From the NCBI GenBank assembly GCA_963735445.1, contig CAVTLC010000015.1, positions 186,001 through 250,000 of the forward strand: DNA of 64,000 nucleotides. The letters run 5' to 3'. Shown piece after piece: positions 9,435 to 18,166 of this stretch. The notes under the pieces are model-generated. The model saw only the letters and a program-made list of their open reading frames with translations. It made no database searches and was not told where the DNA came from. Position 1 is the first letter of the stretch; each line of letters opens with the position of its first letter. The stretch comes from AP-15 sp963735445. Lineage in GTDB: Bacteria > Pseudomonadota > Alphaproteobacteria > ATCC43930 > CGMCC-115725. The position numbers and the translations under genes were made by a program.

Positions 9435-9917
9435 TCAGTGGGTGCGCGGCCGAGCGAGCAAATCATCTGTGATGATCAGCTTCGCCTTGGCAATTGCGGA
9501 TAATGGTAAGCGCAGTTCGCCCGCTTCCGTGGCAAGACGAGCTTGTCCATCGGTGGCGCCGAGTAGCCGGCCACGAAATCGCTTGCGGCCTTCAACCGCT
9601 GAGCTCAGCTCTATCCGGACTTCGTATCCGCTAAAGCGAATATAATCTTCAGGACGTACGAGCGGGCGGTCGAGGCCGGGCGAGCTTACTTCGAGCGTGT
9701 AGGCGCCAGGAATCGGGTCGGCAACATCGAGTAACGCCGAAACAGATTGGCTGATGATTGCGCAATCGTCTACCGTCATCGGCGCGTCATCGATCCGCTC
9801 GGCCATTATTTGCAAGGTTGTTCGGCGCCCGCTGGTTAGGACCACGCGCACTACACGGTAACCCATCGCCGCGAGGGACGGCTCGATAAGCTGTGAGATG
9901 CCGTTCGTATCGACCAA
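9435..9917 (-). CDS. rimP: Ribosome maturation factor RimP
   Basis: Needed for 30S assembly; first gene of the nusA-infB operon. The family alignment begins at GISQLIEPSLAAMGYRVV and continues through MTVDDCAIISQSVSALLD and the signature YTLEVSSPGLDRPLV, then the C-terminal SH3-like domain. The frame is open back to TTG 9995, but that stretch runs through a terminator-like hairpin, so I place the start downstream of it. TTG at 9917 (160 residues) has AAGGGAG and AAAGG just upstream; TTG 9944 is the other candidate. No ATG is available. Confidence 0.93.
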   Translation of the reverse strand: MVDTNGISQLIEPSLAAMGYRVVRVVLTSGRRTTLQIMAERIDDAPMTVDDCAIISQSVSALLDVADPIPGAYTLEVSSPGLDRPLVRPEDYIRFSGYEVRIELSSAVEGRKRFRGRLLGATDGQARLATEAGELRLPLSAIAKAKLIITDDLLARPRTH

Positions 9918-9956
9918 AAACCCGACCTTTGCTCCCTTACTCAACGCGCAAATGCG

Positions 9957-9978
9957 AAAAAGTGGGCCTTGAGCCCAC
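9957..9978 (-). terminator. Hairpin plus T-run in the rimP leader (attenuator or terminator)
   Basis: On the minus strand GTGGGC, loop TCAAG, GCCCAC forms a perfect 6-bp stem followed directly by TTTTT, the layout of an intrinsic terminator. It lies 40 nt upstream of the preferred rimP start and about 130 nt beyond the stop of the GMC oxidoreductase on the same strand. It could end transcription of that gene or act as an attenuator of the rimP-nusA-infB operon. There is hardly room for a promoter between hairpin and start, which favours attenuation (inference). Confidence 0.6.
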
Positions 9979-10108
9979 CCTACGAGGCGGTCCAACCTGG
10001 GACCTATGCGAAACCTTACTGCGAATATAATCTAATTCCACCGACCCACAAGGGCGTTGCCCAACGAGAGCTCCGCTCGGATCCCCGTTGGTAAAAAACT
10101 GCGCAAGC

Positions 10109-11713
10109 TCAGGCGGCCTTGGCGTCCTCTCGGATCATTGCGGCCCCTTTCTCGCCGATCATGATCGTCGGAGCATTGGTGTTGCCGGTGGTCACCGTCG
10201 GCATAACCGAGGCATCGATGACGCGCAGCCCGCCTACTCCACGAACCCGCAGTCGCGAGTCGACGACCGCCATCGGGTCCTCACCCATCCGGCATGTGCC
10301 GACGGGATGATGCAGGTTTGTCCCATCGCGATGCAGGAATTCGTTAAGCTGTTGTTCTGTTCTCTTTTCGGTACCGGGCATGATTTCCGCCGCGCTGTGT
10401 TGTCTAAGGGCTGGGGCAGCGAAGATCCTTCGAGCATGATCAATGCCAGCTAGCAGCACGCCGAGATCGGTTGACGCCGATAGATAGTTCGGTCGGATAG
10501 CGGGGCGCTCTAACGGATCAGCCGAGCGCGCCATGATCGTCCCGCGGCTGTCCGGTCTTGCCAAGCATACCGCGATTGTCATTCCCGGCTCGCGCTCCAG
10601 GCGGCCATAGCCGCCCGGATCATAGCTGCCTGGCGTGAACAGCAATTGGATATTGGGACTGGCCAAGCCCTCGCGGCTGCGGCAGAACACCATCGCAGTG
10701 GTTACACCAAAGGTCAGCGCGCCGCTTCCGCTGGCGGCGTAGCGACCGATCTCGCGTAGCAGCTTGGCGCCGCGCGCGAGTTCGTTGACCGAAATCTCGT
10801 CCTTTACGCGATGTGAGACGCGCGCCGCAAAATGGTCGGAAAGATTGCTGCCGACACCCGGCAGATCGAGGATTAGCGGAACCCCTATTGATTTCAGGTA
10901 GGCGGCCGGGCCAATCCCGGAAACCTGAAGCAAGTGTGGGGAGTTCACGGTCCCACCGCACAGGATTACTTCCCTTGCCGCCGTGACGTGTTCGATGCGA
11001 TCACCCCTGCGGAAGGCGACGCCGGTGCACCGCCGCCCGTCAAAACCAAGGCACGTCGCAACTGACTTCGTGATCACCTTCAAGTTGCTACGGTGTCGCG
11101 CCTGGGCGAGAAAAGTCCGCGCGGTAGAACCGCGAAACCGTCCGCCCCGCGTCATCTGGGAATAGCCAACCCCTTCCTGCTCCGCTCCGTTGTAATCCGC
11201 TGTCAATTTAAATCCGGCCTGTTGGGCCGCTTCAACAAAGCGGTGGGTCAAGGGCAGGATCGTGCGATAGTTCTCGACCGGGAGCGGCCCGCCCCGACCG
11301 CGATACTCGGGATCCCCCAATGTGTGATTTTCCGATTTTTTGAAAAAAGGCAGCACGTCGGCATAGCTCCACCCGCGGCAGCCCATTTGTGCCCAGCCAT
11401 CGTAATCGGCTGGGTTGCCGCGCACGTAAAGCATGCCATTGATCGAGCTCGTGCCGCCCAGAACGCGGCCGCGCGGCCAATGGAGTGCTCGGTTGCCGAT
11501 GCCAGGTTCGGGATCGGTGTAGTAGTTCCAATTCACCAGCGGATTTGCGCGCAGATGCAAGGCGCCAGCCGGGATATGGATCATTGGGTGCCAGTCGCGC
11601 GGTCCGGCTTCGAGCAGGACCACTCGTGCCCCGTCCTCGCTCAATCGTGCGGAGACGACGCACCCCGCAGAGCCCGCGCCAACGACAACATAGTCGGCAT
11701 GCAATTCGCTCAT
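10109..11713 (-). CDS. GMC-family FAD oxidoreductase (choline/alcohol dehydrogenase-like)
   Basis: FAD-dependent oxidation of an alcohol; substrate not determinable. From ATG 11713 (534 residues, preceded by GAGGCG) the protein begins MSELHADYVVVGAGSAGCVV, with the Rossmann FAD motif at 11-16. Other GMC blocks: PRGRVLGGTSSINGMLYVRG (GMC signature 1), CGGTVNSPHLLQVSGIGP (signature 2), and C-terminal catalytic region NLHHPVGTCRMG followed by NTNAPTIMIGEKGA. The frame is open 22 codons further upstream but without family similarity. It is divergent from the ThDP enzyme at 12253; whether they share a pathway is unknown. Confidence 0.92.
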   Translation of the reverse strand: MSELHADYVVVGAGSAGCVVSARLSEDGARVVLLEAGPRDWHPMIHIPAGALHLRANPLVNWNYYTDPEPGIGNRALHWPRGRVLGGTSSINGMLYVRGNPADYDGWAQMGCRGWSYADVLPFFKKSENHTLGDPEYRGRGGPLPVENYRTILPLTHRFVEAAQQAGFKLTADYNGAEQEGVGYSQMTRGGRFRGSTARTFLAQARHRSNLKVITKSVATCLGFDGRRCTGVAFRRGDRIEHVTAAREVILCGGTVNSPHLLQVSGIGPAAYLKSIGVPLILDLPGVGSNLSDHFAARVSHRVKDEISVNELARGAKLLREIGRYAASGSGALTFGVTTAMVFCRSREGLASPNIQLLFTPGSYDPGGYGRLEREPGMTIAVCLARPDSRGTIMARSADPLERPAIRPNYLSASTDLGVLLAGIDHARRIFAAPALRQHSAAEIMPGTEKRTEQQLNEFLHRDGTNLHHPVGTCRMGEDPMAVVDSRLRVRGVGGLRVIDASVMPTVTTGNTNAPTIMIGEKGAAMIREDAKAA

Positions 11714-12252
11714 TTCGATCGCCTCAGTCCGTTGCGCCCAATTTGGGGAACTCACTCGCTCAAACCCAGCGCCGTGCATTAGATTTCGCGATTCGAGGCG
11801 TGCTGTATTCCCCGCTGTGTTTGGGTCCCCTTGAGCGACTAAACCGCCCGCGCGGACCAGGCAATACTAAGCTCGATTATCCGGCACGGCTGGCATTCCG
11901 GCACTCATCATGTCCCGTCGCGAGCGGCTGACGGTTGTCTAACTGTAGCATAAGACTGCAGATCAGCCGTCAGCCGCGGAGCAATCGTCGCCACCTGCCC
12001 AGAAAGCGGCTCTGCGGGAGCGACTGCACTGTGATGCGAACTCGTGACCGACGAAGCTGAGAGCGTCAGGGCGGTATTCCAGCGCCAGATCATCCTCGTA
12101 GCCGACGCGGATATCGTCGCCTGCCGGGTGCTGACCGTGCACGATCGGTCTTAAATTCGTCGGTACCCACTCTTGCGTTTTCCGATCATTGTCTTCGGCG
12201 CTGTGGCGATGCAAGCTTCCGGCTGGTGGTGAGCGAAGGGAGGAAAAAAGCC
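11714..12252. other. Divergent intergenic region, no gene recognised
   Basis: 539 nt between two divergent genes, so promoters for both must lie here, but I cannot pick convincing boxes. A minus-strand reading from about 12184 to 11963 encodes LRPIVHGQHPAGDDIRVG and YRPDALSFVGHEFA, which looks protein-like, but has no start site or family I recognise. It may be a gene remnant. A Shine-Dalgarno GGGAGG lies just before the gene at 12253. Confidence 0.4.
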
Positions 12253-13992
12253 ATGCCAATCGAGCCGATGCTGAGTGAAGAGATGCCCGCGAACGCGCTC
12301 GTCGCCCGAGTGCTTGAAGAAGCCGGGATCGAGATGGTTTTTGGCATATCCGGTGGCCATACCGGGCGCATCGTGTCGGGCCTCAGCAAATATCAGAATT
12401 CGATCCGTACGGTGCTGGTGCGGGAGGAATCGCTGGGTGGGGTGATGGCCGAGGTTTACGGCCGGCTGACGCGTCGCCCGGGCGTTCTGCTCGGCCAAGG
12501 GCCGTGGGTGTTGGGTAACGGGCTGATTGGCACGATCGAGGCATTTCTGTCGAGTTCACCGATGCTGCTGTTAACCGATTTCAGCGACGCGCCACGCTTT
12601 CCATTGCACGCTCCCTACCAGCAGGGCACCGGCGACTGGGGTAGCTGGGATGCACGTCGCGCATTCGGCGGTGTTACCAAGCACGTCATGCAAGCGCATG
12701 ACCCAATCGCAGCGGTGCAGGCGACGCAACTCGGCATCAAGCACGCGCTCGCCGGGCAGCCCGGACCGGTTGCCATCTTGTACAGCCACGACTCACTCGC
12801 CGGTATGGTGACGCCGGATTCCCAGCCGATGCTGTATCCTACACGCTACTATCTTCCCGGCCCGCCGCCGCCCGCCGAGCAGGGCCAGATCGAGGCCGCG
12901 GCCGCCGCGATCCTCGCAGCGCAAAGGCCGGTTTTGATCTCGGGCAACGGGGTGCGGATCGCCAAGGCCTATAATGAACTTCGCCAGGTCGCGGAGGCGG
13001 CGGGGTTGCCGGTAGCAACGACTGCTGCCGGCAAGGGGACCTTTGCCGAAACCCATCCGCTGGCCTTGGGTGTGTTTGGCACCTTTGGCACGGAGGTCGC
13101 AAACGCCTGCATCGCCGAGGCCGATCTTGTCGTCGTTGCCGGCTCAAAACTGTCGCCCAGCGACACCGCCTGGGAGAACCGGGCGCTGCTCGATCCGACT
13201 CGACAGACTTTCATCCAGATCGATATCGAGCCGCGCAACGCCTCGTGGAATTACCCGGCCGAGCATGTGCTGCTCGGTGATGCAGCAGTGATCCTAGGTC
13301 AGCTCGCCGCCGAACTTCGGGCGCACGCGATCGGCCAACGGCAAGCGGCCGAACGGCGCGTCGCAAGTCATCGAGAGCGCCACGGGTATTTTAGCAGCCG
13401 CGCTTATTTTGCGGACGATATACCGATCTTACCGCAGCGGCTGATCGGCGAATTGCAGCGCGGTCTTCCGGAGGACGCGATCGTGACCTGCGACGCCGGC
13501 GAAAATCGCATCATGATGACCCATTTCTATCAGACAAAGCGGGCCGAAGGGTTTCTGCAAGCCGCCGGCTCAGGCCCGATGGGCTTCGCTATCCCAGCAG
13601 CACTTGGTGCCAAGCTGGTGCATCCCGATCGGCCGGTCGTCGCGGTGTGTGGCGATGGCGGATTCGCGATGACCATGAACGGGCTGATGACCGCGGTCGA
13701 GCATGACATCCCTATCATCACGGTTGTGTTCAACAACAAGGCACTGGGCTGGGTGTTGCACGGTTCGGGTCCGTTTTCAGCCGAGTTTAATGATTGGGAT
13801 CATGCCGAAATAGCTCGCGCATTGGGCTGTCGCGGCGTGCGGATCGAGGAGCCGGCGGCGATCGCTCCCGCTCTTTCCGAGGCGCTCGCGAGCCGCTCGC
13901 CGACCGTACTCGACGTGCGCACCTCACTCGCGGTGACGTTTGCCGATATCACCTCGCAACTGGCGAAGGACGCGTCGCCGCGTCGGCGCTAG
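12253..13992 (+). CDS. Thiamine-diphosphate-dependent enzyme (acetolactate synthase large-subunit-like)
   Basis: ThDP enzyme of the acetolactate synthase/benzoylformate decarboxylase superfamily, 579 residues. Domains in order: pyrimidine-binding N domain (FGISGGHTGRIVSGL, catalytic Glu in VREESLGGVMAEVYGR), central domain (about 200-330), and PP-binding C domain with the GDG-to-NN motif (VAVCGDGGFAMTMNGL, then ITVVFNNKALGW). ATG at 12253 follows GGGAGG at 7-nt spacing, better than an upstream in-frame start at 12226. It is isolated from ilvN or other branched-chain genes, so a dedicated decarboxylase or ligase role is as likely as acetolactate synthesis. A serine-hydrolase remnant follows 10 nt later. 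Confidence 0.88.
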   Translation: MPIEPMLSEEMPANALVARVLEEAGIEMVFGISGGHTGRIVSGLSKYQNSIRTVLVREESLGGVMAEVYGRLTRRPGVLLGQGPWVLGNGLIGTIEAFLSSSPMLLLTDFSDAPRFPLHAPYQQGTGDWGSWDARRAFGGVTKHVMQAHDPIAAVQATQLGIKHALAGQPGPVAILYSHDSLAGMVTPDSQPMLYPTRYYLPGPPPPAEQGQIEAAAAAILAAQRPVLISGNGVRIAKAYNELRQVAEAAGLPVATTAAGKGTFAETHPLALGVFGTFGTEVANACIAEADLVVVAGSKLSPSDTAWENRALLDPTRQTFIQIDIEPRNASWNYPAEHVLLGDAAVILGQLAAELRAHAIGQRQAAERRVASHRERHGYFSSRAYFADDIPILPQRLIGELQRGLPEDAIVTCDAGENRIMMTHFYQTKRAEGFLQAAGSGPMGFAIPAALGAKLVHPDRPVVAVCGDGGFAMTMNGLMTAVEHDIPIITVVFNNKALGWVLHGSGPFSAEFNDWDHAEIARALGCRGVRIEEPAAIAPALSEALASRSPTVLDVRTSLAVTFADITSQLAKDASPRRR

Positions 13993-14002
13993 GGAGGTCA
14001 CG

Positions 14003-14460
14003 ATGGCGACCGTTCTGGGCATCGACGAGGTCCTGCGGAGCGCTGTCGATCGCGGTGATGTCCCGGGTGTGGTGGCACTCGCGGCAACTGACGGTGACAT
14101 TTTATATGAGGGAGCCTTCGGGCTGCGCGACGTTGCCGCTCCTCTGGCATGACCCGAATTAGGGTGTTCCGTATCGCGTCGATGACTAAGGTTGCAGCGA
14201 TGCAGCTAGTCGAGGCAGGGAAGCTGGCGCTCGACGAGCCGATCGGCCGAGTCCTGCTCGACCTCGCCGCGCCTATGGTAATTGACAGGTTTGGCCCCCA
14301 CCGGGAATCCGCGACTGCGTCCCACCAAACGCCCGATCACCCTACGCCATCTGCTGACCCATACCGCAGGGTTCGGCTACCAGATGCTGAACAGTGAGCT
14401 GATCCGCTACAATGCGGTCCTCACACGCCATCCAACAGCACCGGTAAGCTTGCCTCATTG
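14003..14460 (+). pseudogene. Remnant of a beta-lactamase-family serine hydrolase
   Basis: ATG at 14003 follows GGGAGG and reads about 49 codons (DILYEGAFGLRDVAAPLA) before a stop. The next frame carries the catalytic SxxK block FRIASMTKVA and AMQLVEAGKLALDEPIG. A third frame carries LRPTKRPITLRHLLTHTAGF, typical of class C-like esterases/beta-lactamases. Three frames are needed within 450 nt. Similarity ends near LIRYNAVLTRHP, so only about the first 150 of roughly 400 residues survive, and the YxN and HxG-type blocks are absent. It cannot make an active enzyme. It was probably cotranscribed with the ThDP enzyme. Confidence 0.8.
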
Positions 14461-14481
14461 CGATTGCCATTGCGGCGCAGT

Positions 14482-14631
14482 TTATCGAGGTGGTTGCGGG
14501 TGACGCGGTGCGACCGTCGTTCTGCGTGCGCGTTTAGCACGCTCTCGATCTTCTCGTACCACGCGGATCGCGAGATAGACGAACACAGCGGTCAATCCGA
14601 GAAGTAGAAAGGCCTGAAATTGATCGACCAT
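14482..14631 (-). CDS. Small single-span membrane protein (49 aa)
   Basis: A short gene read from the minus strand: MVDQFQAFLLLGLTAVFVYL, then AIRVVREDRERAKRARR and a proline-rich tail ending PQPPR. One clear transmembrane helix (about residues 6-24) is followed by a basic, presumably cytoplasmic tail. ATG at 14631 has GGGAG six nt upstream, a good binding site, and the stop TAA is at 14484-14482. No family is recognised. It is convergent with the serine-hydrolase remnant and divergent from the glycosyltransferase. The hydrophobic-then-basic composition and the binding site argue for a real gene. Confidence 0.55.
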   Translation of the reverse strand: MVDQFQAFLLLGLTAVFVYLAIRVVREDRERAKRARRTTVAPRHPQPPR

Positions 14632-14872
14632 CGCCGTCTCCCGTGTCCATCAGCCGTTCCGGCAGCCCGCGCCGCTTCAATTCGACATACTTTCGACAAA
14701 TCTTTGCTCAGGGGAGGGGCTTAGCGCTCACCTTGCGCATGAGTTGACCGAAGGATCTAACGTTTAGTGAAGGGTTGCGTCGATTGGCAACAAATCCTTT
14801 CCGCACAGGGGCGACCATGGCTTTCTTTTGCTTAAGGAGTGCACTGATCCCGCCCTTTGATGCGGATTGCTG

Positions 14873-16102
14873 ATGCCGCCACTTTTACTCCACGTGTTTT
14901 CGAGCCTCGCCGTCGGAGGTCAGCAGACACGGTTTGCAACAATCGCAAATCACCTCGGCACCGCGTACCGTCACCGCCTCATTAGCCTCGACGGGCAAAG
15001 TGCGACCTGCGCTCTCCTCGATCCCTCCTTGGATTACACTTTAGTAACCGCCCCGGCTTACGCTGCGAACCCTATCAAGCGCTTTTGGCGGATAGCCACG
15101 GCGGAGGCGTGGACGGGAGCGGATCTACTGATTACGTATAGTTGGGGAGCGATCGAGTGGGCCATCGTCAATCGCCTCCGCAGTGGCCGACCGCACATTC
15201 ACCTCGAAGACGGATTTGGCCCGGATGAGGCTGAAGCTCAGAAAAAACGGCGCGTTCTTACACGGCGTTTCACGCTGTCGAGATCGAATGTAATTGTGCC
15301 GTCACTTAATCTCGTGGAGATCGCCCGCCGAGAATGGGTTCTCGATCCTAACCGGGTTATCTACATTCCGAACGGAATCGATCCTCTCCGGTTCGATGAC
15401 ATTCCCGTCGACGGCTCTCCGTTCTTCGAACGGAAGGTCGGCGACTGCGTCATCGGCTCTTTTTCACCATTGCGGCCGGAAAAGAATATCGGACGGTTAC
15501 TATCTGTCTTCGCCGAGGTCGCTGCCACCGCCTCTCGCCCGATCCGATTGGTAATCTGCGGGGATGGACCCGAGCGCGCCGGGCTCGAAGAGTTGGCGCA
15601 CCGATTGGGCGTCGCTGACCGCACCACCTTTACTGGTAATGTTTCACGGCCGGAAGCGATTATGGGCGCTTTTGACCTCCTGGCTATGACTTCGGATACC
15701 GAGCAGATGCCCTATGCGGTTATCGAAGCGATGGCGGCCCGTTTGCCAGTGCTCGCTACTGCGGTCGGCGACATCGCACTAATCGTCGCGCAGGAAAACC
15801 GACCATTCATTATTGCCCGAGACGATCACCGCTCTCTTGTGGCCGCCCTTCGGCAGCTTTGCGAGGATCAGGACCTCCGCCGCCGACTAGGCCTGGCCAA
15901 TCGGCTTCAGGTCGAACAGAAGTTCTATATACTATCAATGATAGATGACTTTCGACCGAGTGCTAGTAGATGTAGCGGGACCAATCAATTGATCAATTCT
16001 TACGGCAAGTCGTTGCGCTACTACAATCGTTGGGCGATTCGAAACCAAAACTCCCATCGAGATCTCCTTCAACCCGGGAAACCTCACCCCAGAGCGACCT
16101 AG
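14873..16102 (+). CDS. GT4-family glycosyltransferase, C-terminus probably frameshifted
   Basis: Retaining GT-B glycosyltransferase for an exopolysaccharide or lipid-linked glycan. N-terminal acceptor domain starts HVFSSLAVGGQQTRFATIA; the C-terminal donor domain has VIYIPNGIDPLRF, FSPLRPEKNIGRLL, LVICGDGPERAGLEELA and the EX7E region MPYAVIEAMAARLPVLATAV. The reading ends at 16102, but after about 15945 the protein becomes unlike the family. A one-base shift there gives TFDRVLVDVAGPIN and a stop at 15992, a sensible ending. ATG 14873 is chosen over TTG 14867; no good ribosome binding site is seen. Its neighbour is a convergent nucleotide-sugar epimerase. Confidence 0.85.
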   Translation: MPPLLLHVFSSLAVGGQQTRFATIANHLGTAYRHRLISLDGQSATCALLDPSLDYTLVTAPAYAANPIKRFWRIATAEAWTGADLLITYSWGAIEWAIVNRLRSGRPHIHLEDGFGPDEAEAQKKRRVLTRRFTLSRSNVIVPSLNLVEIARREWVLDPNRVIYIPNGIDPLRFDDIPVDGSPFFERKVGDCVIGSFSPLRPEKNIGRLLSVFAEVAATASRPIRLVICGDGPERAGLEELAHRLGVADRTTFTGNVSRPEAIMGAFDLLAMTSDTEQMPYAVIEAMAARLPVLATAVGDIALIVAQENRPFIIARDDHRSLVAALRQLCEDQDLRRRLGLANRLQVEQKFYILSMIDDFRPSASRCSGTNQLINSYGKSLRYYNRWAIRNQNSHRDLLQPGKPHPRAT

Positions 16103-16130
16103 ATCTAGCCGTGCTTCAGCATCCTTTTGA

Positions 16131-17120
16131 TCAGTCGATCTTGCAATACTTCTTGTACCAGGAGACAAAGCGCGGAATCCCTTCTTCGATCGAGGTCTTG
16201 GGCTCAAAACCCAGATCTCGGCTGGCCGGCCCGATATCGGCGCAGCTTTCCAGCACCTCACCGGGCTGGATAGGCAACATCTCCTTGTTCGCGACGCAGC
16301 CGAGCGCTTGCTCGATGACCGCGATAAAATCCAACAGCTTTTCCGACTTGCGATTGCCCAGATTGTAAAGCCGATAAAGTGTCCGGTTGCCGCTCCCGTC
16401 CGAATCCGCCGGGCGATCATGCGCTGCAAGCGTGCCAGCCACGATGTCGTCAATATATGTGAAGTCGCGCGCCATCTGCCCTTTGTTGAAAACCTTGATC
16501 GGCCGACCTGCTATGATCGCCTCAGTAAACAGCCAGGTCGCCATGTCCGGACGCCCCCAAGGGCCGTAGGTGGTAAAATAGCGCAGGCCGGTCGCCGGGA
16601 ATCCATACAAGTGAGAATAGCTGTGGGCAATCAGCTCGCAACTCGCCTTCGATGCGGCATACAGCGAGACTGGCTGATTAACCGGATCGTCAATGCTCGA
16701 TGGCTGCCTGCGGTTTCCGCCATAAACCGAGGAAGACGACGCGTAGGTTATCGCACTAAGCCGTTTGATGCGCCGCGCCGCCTCTAGTATTACAACAGTG
16801 CCCATAATGTTTGAATCGATGTAGGCGTAAGGATTTTCGAGCGAATAGCGCACACCCGGCTGGGCCGCGAGATGAATGATGCTCTCAAGGTCCTTGTTGG
16901 CTGCTATTAGGTCGAACACGGCTTCTCGATCAGCGATGTCGAGCTTCGAAAAGGCAAATTGCCGCGCAGAGTGGAGCTCGGCAAGTCGGGCTCTCTTAAG
17001 TCGAGTATCGTAATAGTCATTAATATTGTCGATCCCGACAACGCGCTCGCCCCGCGCCAGCAAAGCTCGGGCGATGTGAAAACCAATGAACCCGGCCACT
17101 CCGGTAACGAGGATTGACAT
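16131..17120 (-). CDS. NAD-dependent sugar epimerase, UDP-glucuronate 4-epimerase type
   Basis: Extended short-chain dehydrogenase, 329 residues, that most likely interconverts UDP-glucuronate and UDP-galacturonate for surface polysaccharide. Rossmann motif GVAGFIG at 7-13, IHLAAQPGVRYSLENP, catalytic Ser-Ser-Ser/Tyr-x-x-x-Lys (YAASK, Tyr154 and Lys158), and RYFTTYGPWGRPDMA, the block characteristic of UDP-GlcA epimerases of the LspL/CapI group. Substrate is inferred from that block. The C-terminus IPRFVSWYKKYCKID is typical. Stop is 28 nt from the convergent glycosyltransferase end. Confidence 0.9.
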   Translation of the reverse strand: MSILVTGVAGFIGFHIARALLARGERVVGIDNINDYYDTRLKRARLAELHSARQFAFSKLDIADREAVFDLIAANKDLESIIHLAAQPGVRYSLENPYAYIDSNIMGTVVILEAARRIKRLSAITYASSSSVYGGNRRQPSSIDDPVNQPVSLYAASKASCELIAHSYSHLYGFPATGLRYFTTYGPWGRPDMATWLFTEAIIAGRPIKVFNKGQMARDFTYIDDIVAGTLAAHDRPADSDGSGNRTLYRLYNLGNRKSEKLLDFIAVIEQALGCVANKEMLPIQPGEVLESCADIGPASRDLGFEPKTSIEEGIPRFVSWYKKYCKID

Positions 17121-17371
17121 GGAACTCCTACAAGGTGGCAGTCGCCAAGGATGACGGATGCTCGCGATGACGTGTTGGAAATGGATGCACCCGCTCCGAG
17201 GCAGCGTTTCGATATCGCTACCCTTGGCACGAAATCGCTAAAGAACCGATGGGTAAAATGGGCTAGGACGCTTTAACGCGTCACCCTCACTGATAGGCGA
17301 GATGTTCGGGTGATGTATTCGGGATGAGGTGAACGGGCAACGCGACAGGAACGACGTAAGCCAGTTGGCTT

Positions 17372-18142
17372 TTAGCTGCCGAGCAAGCCGAGTTGCGGGC
17401 TCGACGGCTCGGCGAAACGCCGTTTTGGAATACGTCCAGCGAGCCGGGCCAGCCGGCCAGCCTCGACACCAGCACGCATCGCCGCCGCCATCCGGTGCGG
17501 ATCGTGCGATTTGGCAATCGCGGTGTTCACCAGGACCGCGTCGCAACCTAGCTCCATAGCGAGTGCGGCATCCGAAGCGGTTCCGATGCCGGCATCAAGC
17601 ACGACTGGGACCGGACTACGCGAGCAAACAAGTTCGATCGCCGCGGGATTTGCGATCCCCCCGCCCGAGCCGATCAGCGAACCCAAGGGCATTACCGCGG
17701 CGCACCCGACATCCGCTAGCTTTTGGCAGGCCACCGGATCCTCGTTGCAATAAGGGAGCACGGTGAAGCCGTTGCGCACCAGCTCATCGGCAGCATGTAC
17801 GAGCTGCTCCACGTCTGGATACAGAGTCTCCCGGTCGCCAATTAGTTCGAGCTTGACCCAATCGGTTTCGAGCGCCTCGCGGGCCAGCTCGGCGGTCAAT
17901 ATAGCGTCGCGTGCGGTGACGCAGCCGGCGGTATTCGGCAGCAACCGGTAACGGCCGCCAAGCAAATCGACAAGGCTTTCGGCATACCCTTCGAGACTGA
18001 TACGCCGGATCGACACTGTTACCAACTCGGCGCCGCTTGCTTCGAGGCAGTCGAGCAGGATTTGTTGGTTCGGATACCCGGCAGTGCCGACGAAAAGCCG
18101 TGAGCAGAGGGTGGTGCCGGCGATCGTCAACGGGTCTTTCAT
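17372..18142 (-). CDS. thiG: Thiazole synthase ThiG
   Basis: TIM-barrel enzyme that forms the thiazole phosphate of thiamine from deoxyxylulose-5-phosphate, dehydroglycine and ThiS thiocarboxylate. 256 residues. FVGTAGYPNQQILLDCLEAS at the N-terminus, Schiff-base Lys97 in DWVKLELIGD, and phosphate-binding blocks VMPLGSLIGSGGGI and VLDAGIGTASDAALAMELG. It is the last gene of thiO-thiS-thiG, 24 nt after thiS, all under the TPP riboswitch upstream of thiO. Confidence 0.97.
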   Translation of the reverse strand: MKDPLTIAGTTLCSRLFVGTAGYPNQQILLDCLEASGAELVTVSIRRISLEGYAESLVDLLGGRYRLLPNTAGCVTARDAILTAELAREALETDWVKLELIGDRETLYPDVEQLVHAADELVRNGFTVLPYCNEDPVACQKLADVGCAAVMPLGSLIGSGGGIANPAAIELVCSRSPVPVVLDAGIGTASDAALAMELGCDAVLVNTAIAKSHDPHRMAAAMRAGVEAGRLARLAGRIPKRRFAEPSSPQLGLLGS

Positions 18143-18166
18143 TGCTTCATTCCTGACTTTCGAGGA

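Noticed and set aside
14003..14460. Serine hydrolase as a programmed-frameshift gene
   Set aside because: Three frames within 450 nt and loss of the C-terminal two thirds point to decay, not recoding.
17340..17372. AAGCC/GGCTT hairpin with TTTT downstream of thiG as its terminator
   Set aside because: The T-run is on the plus strand, while thiG is on the minus strand, and no plus-strand gene ends there.
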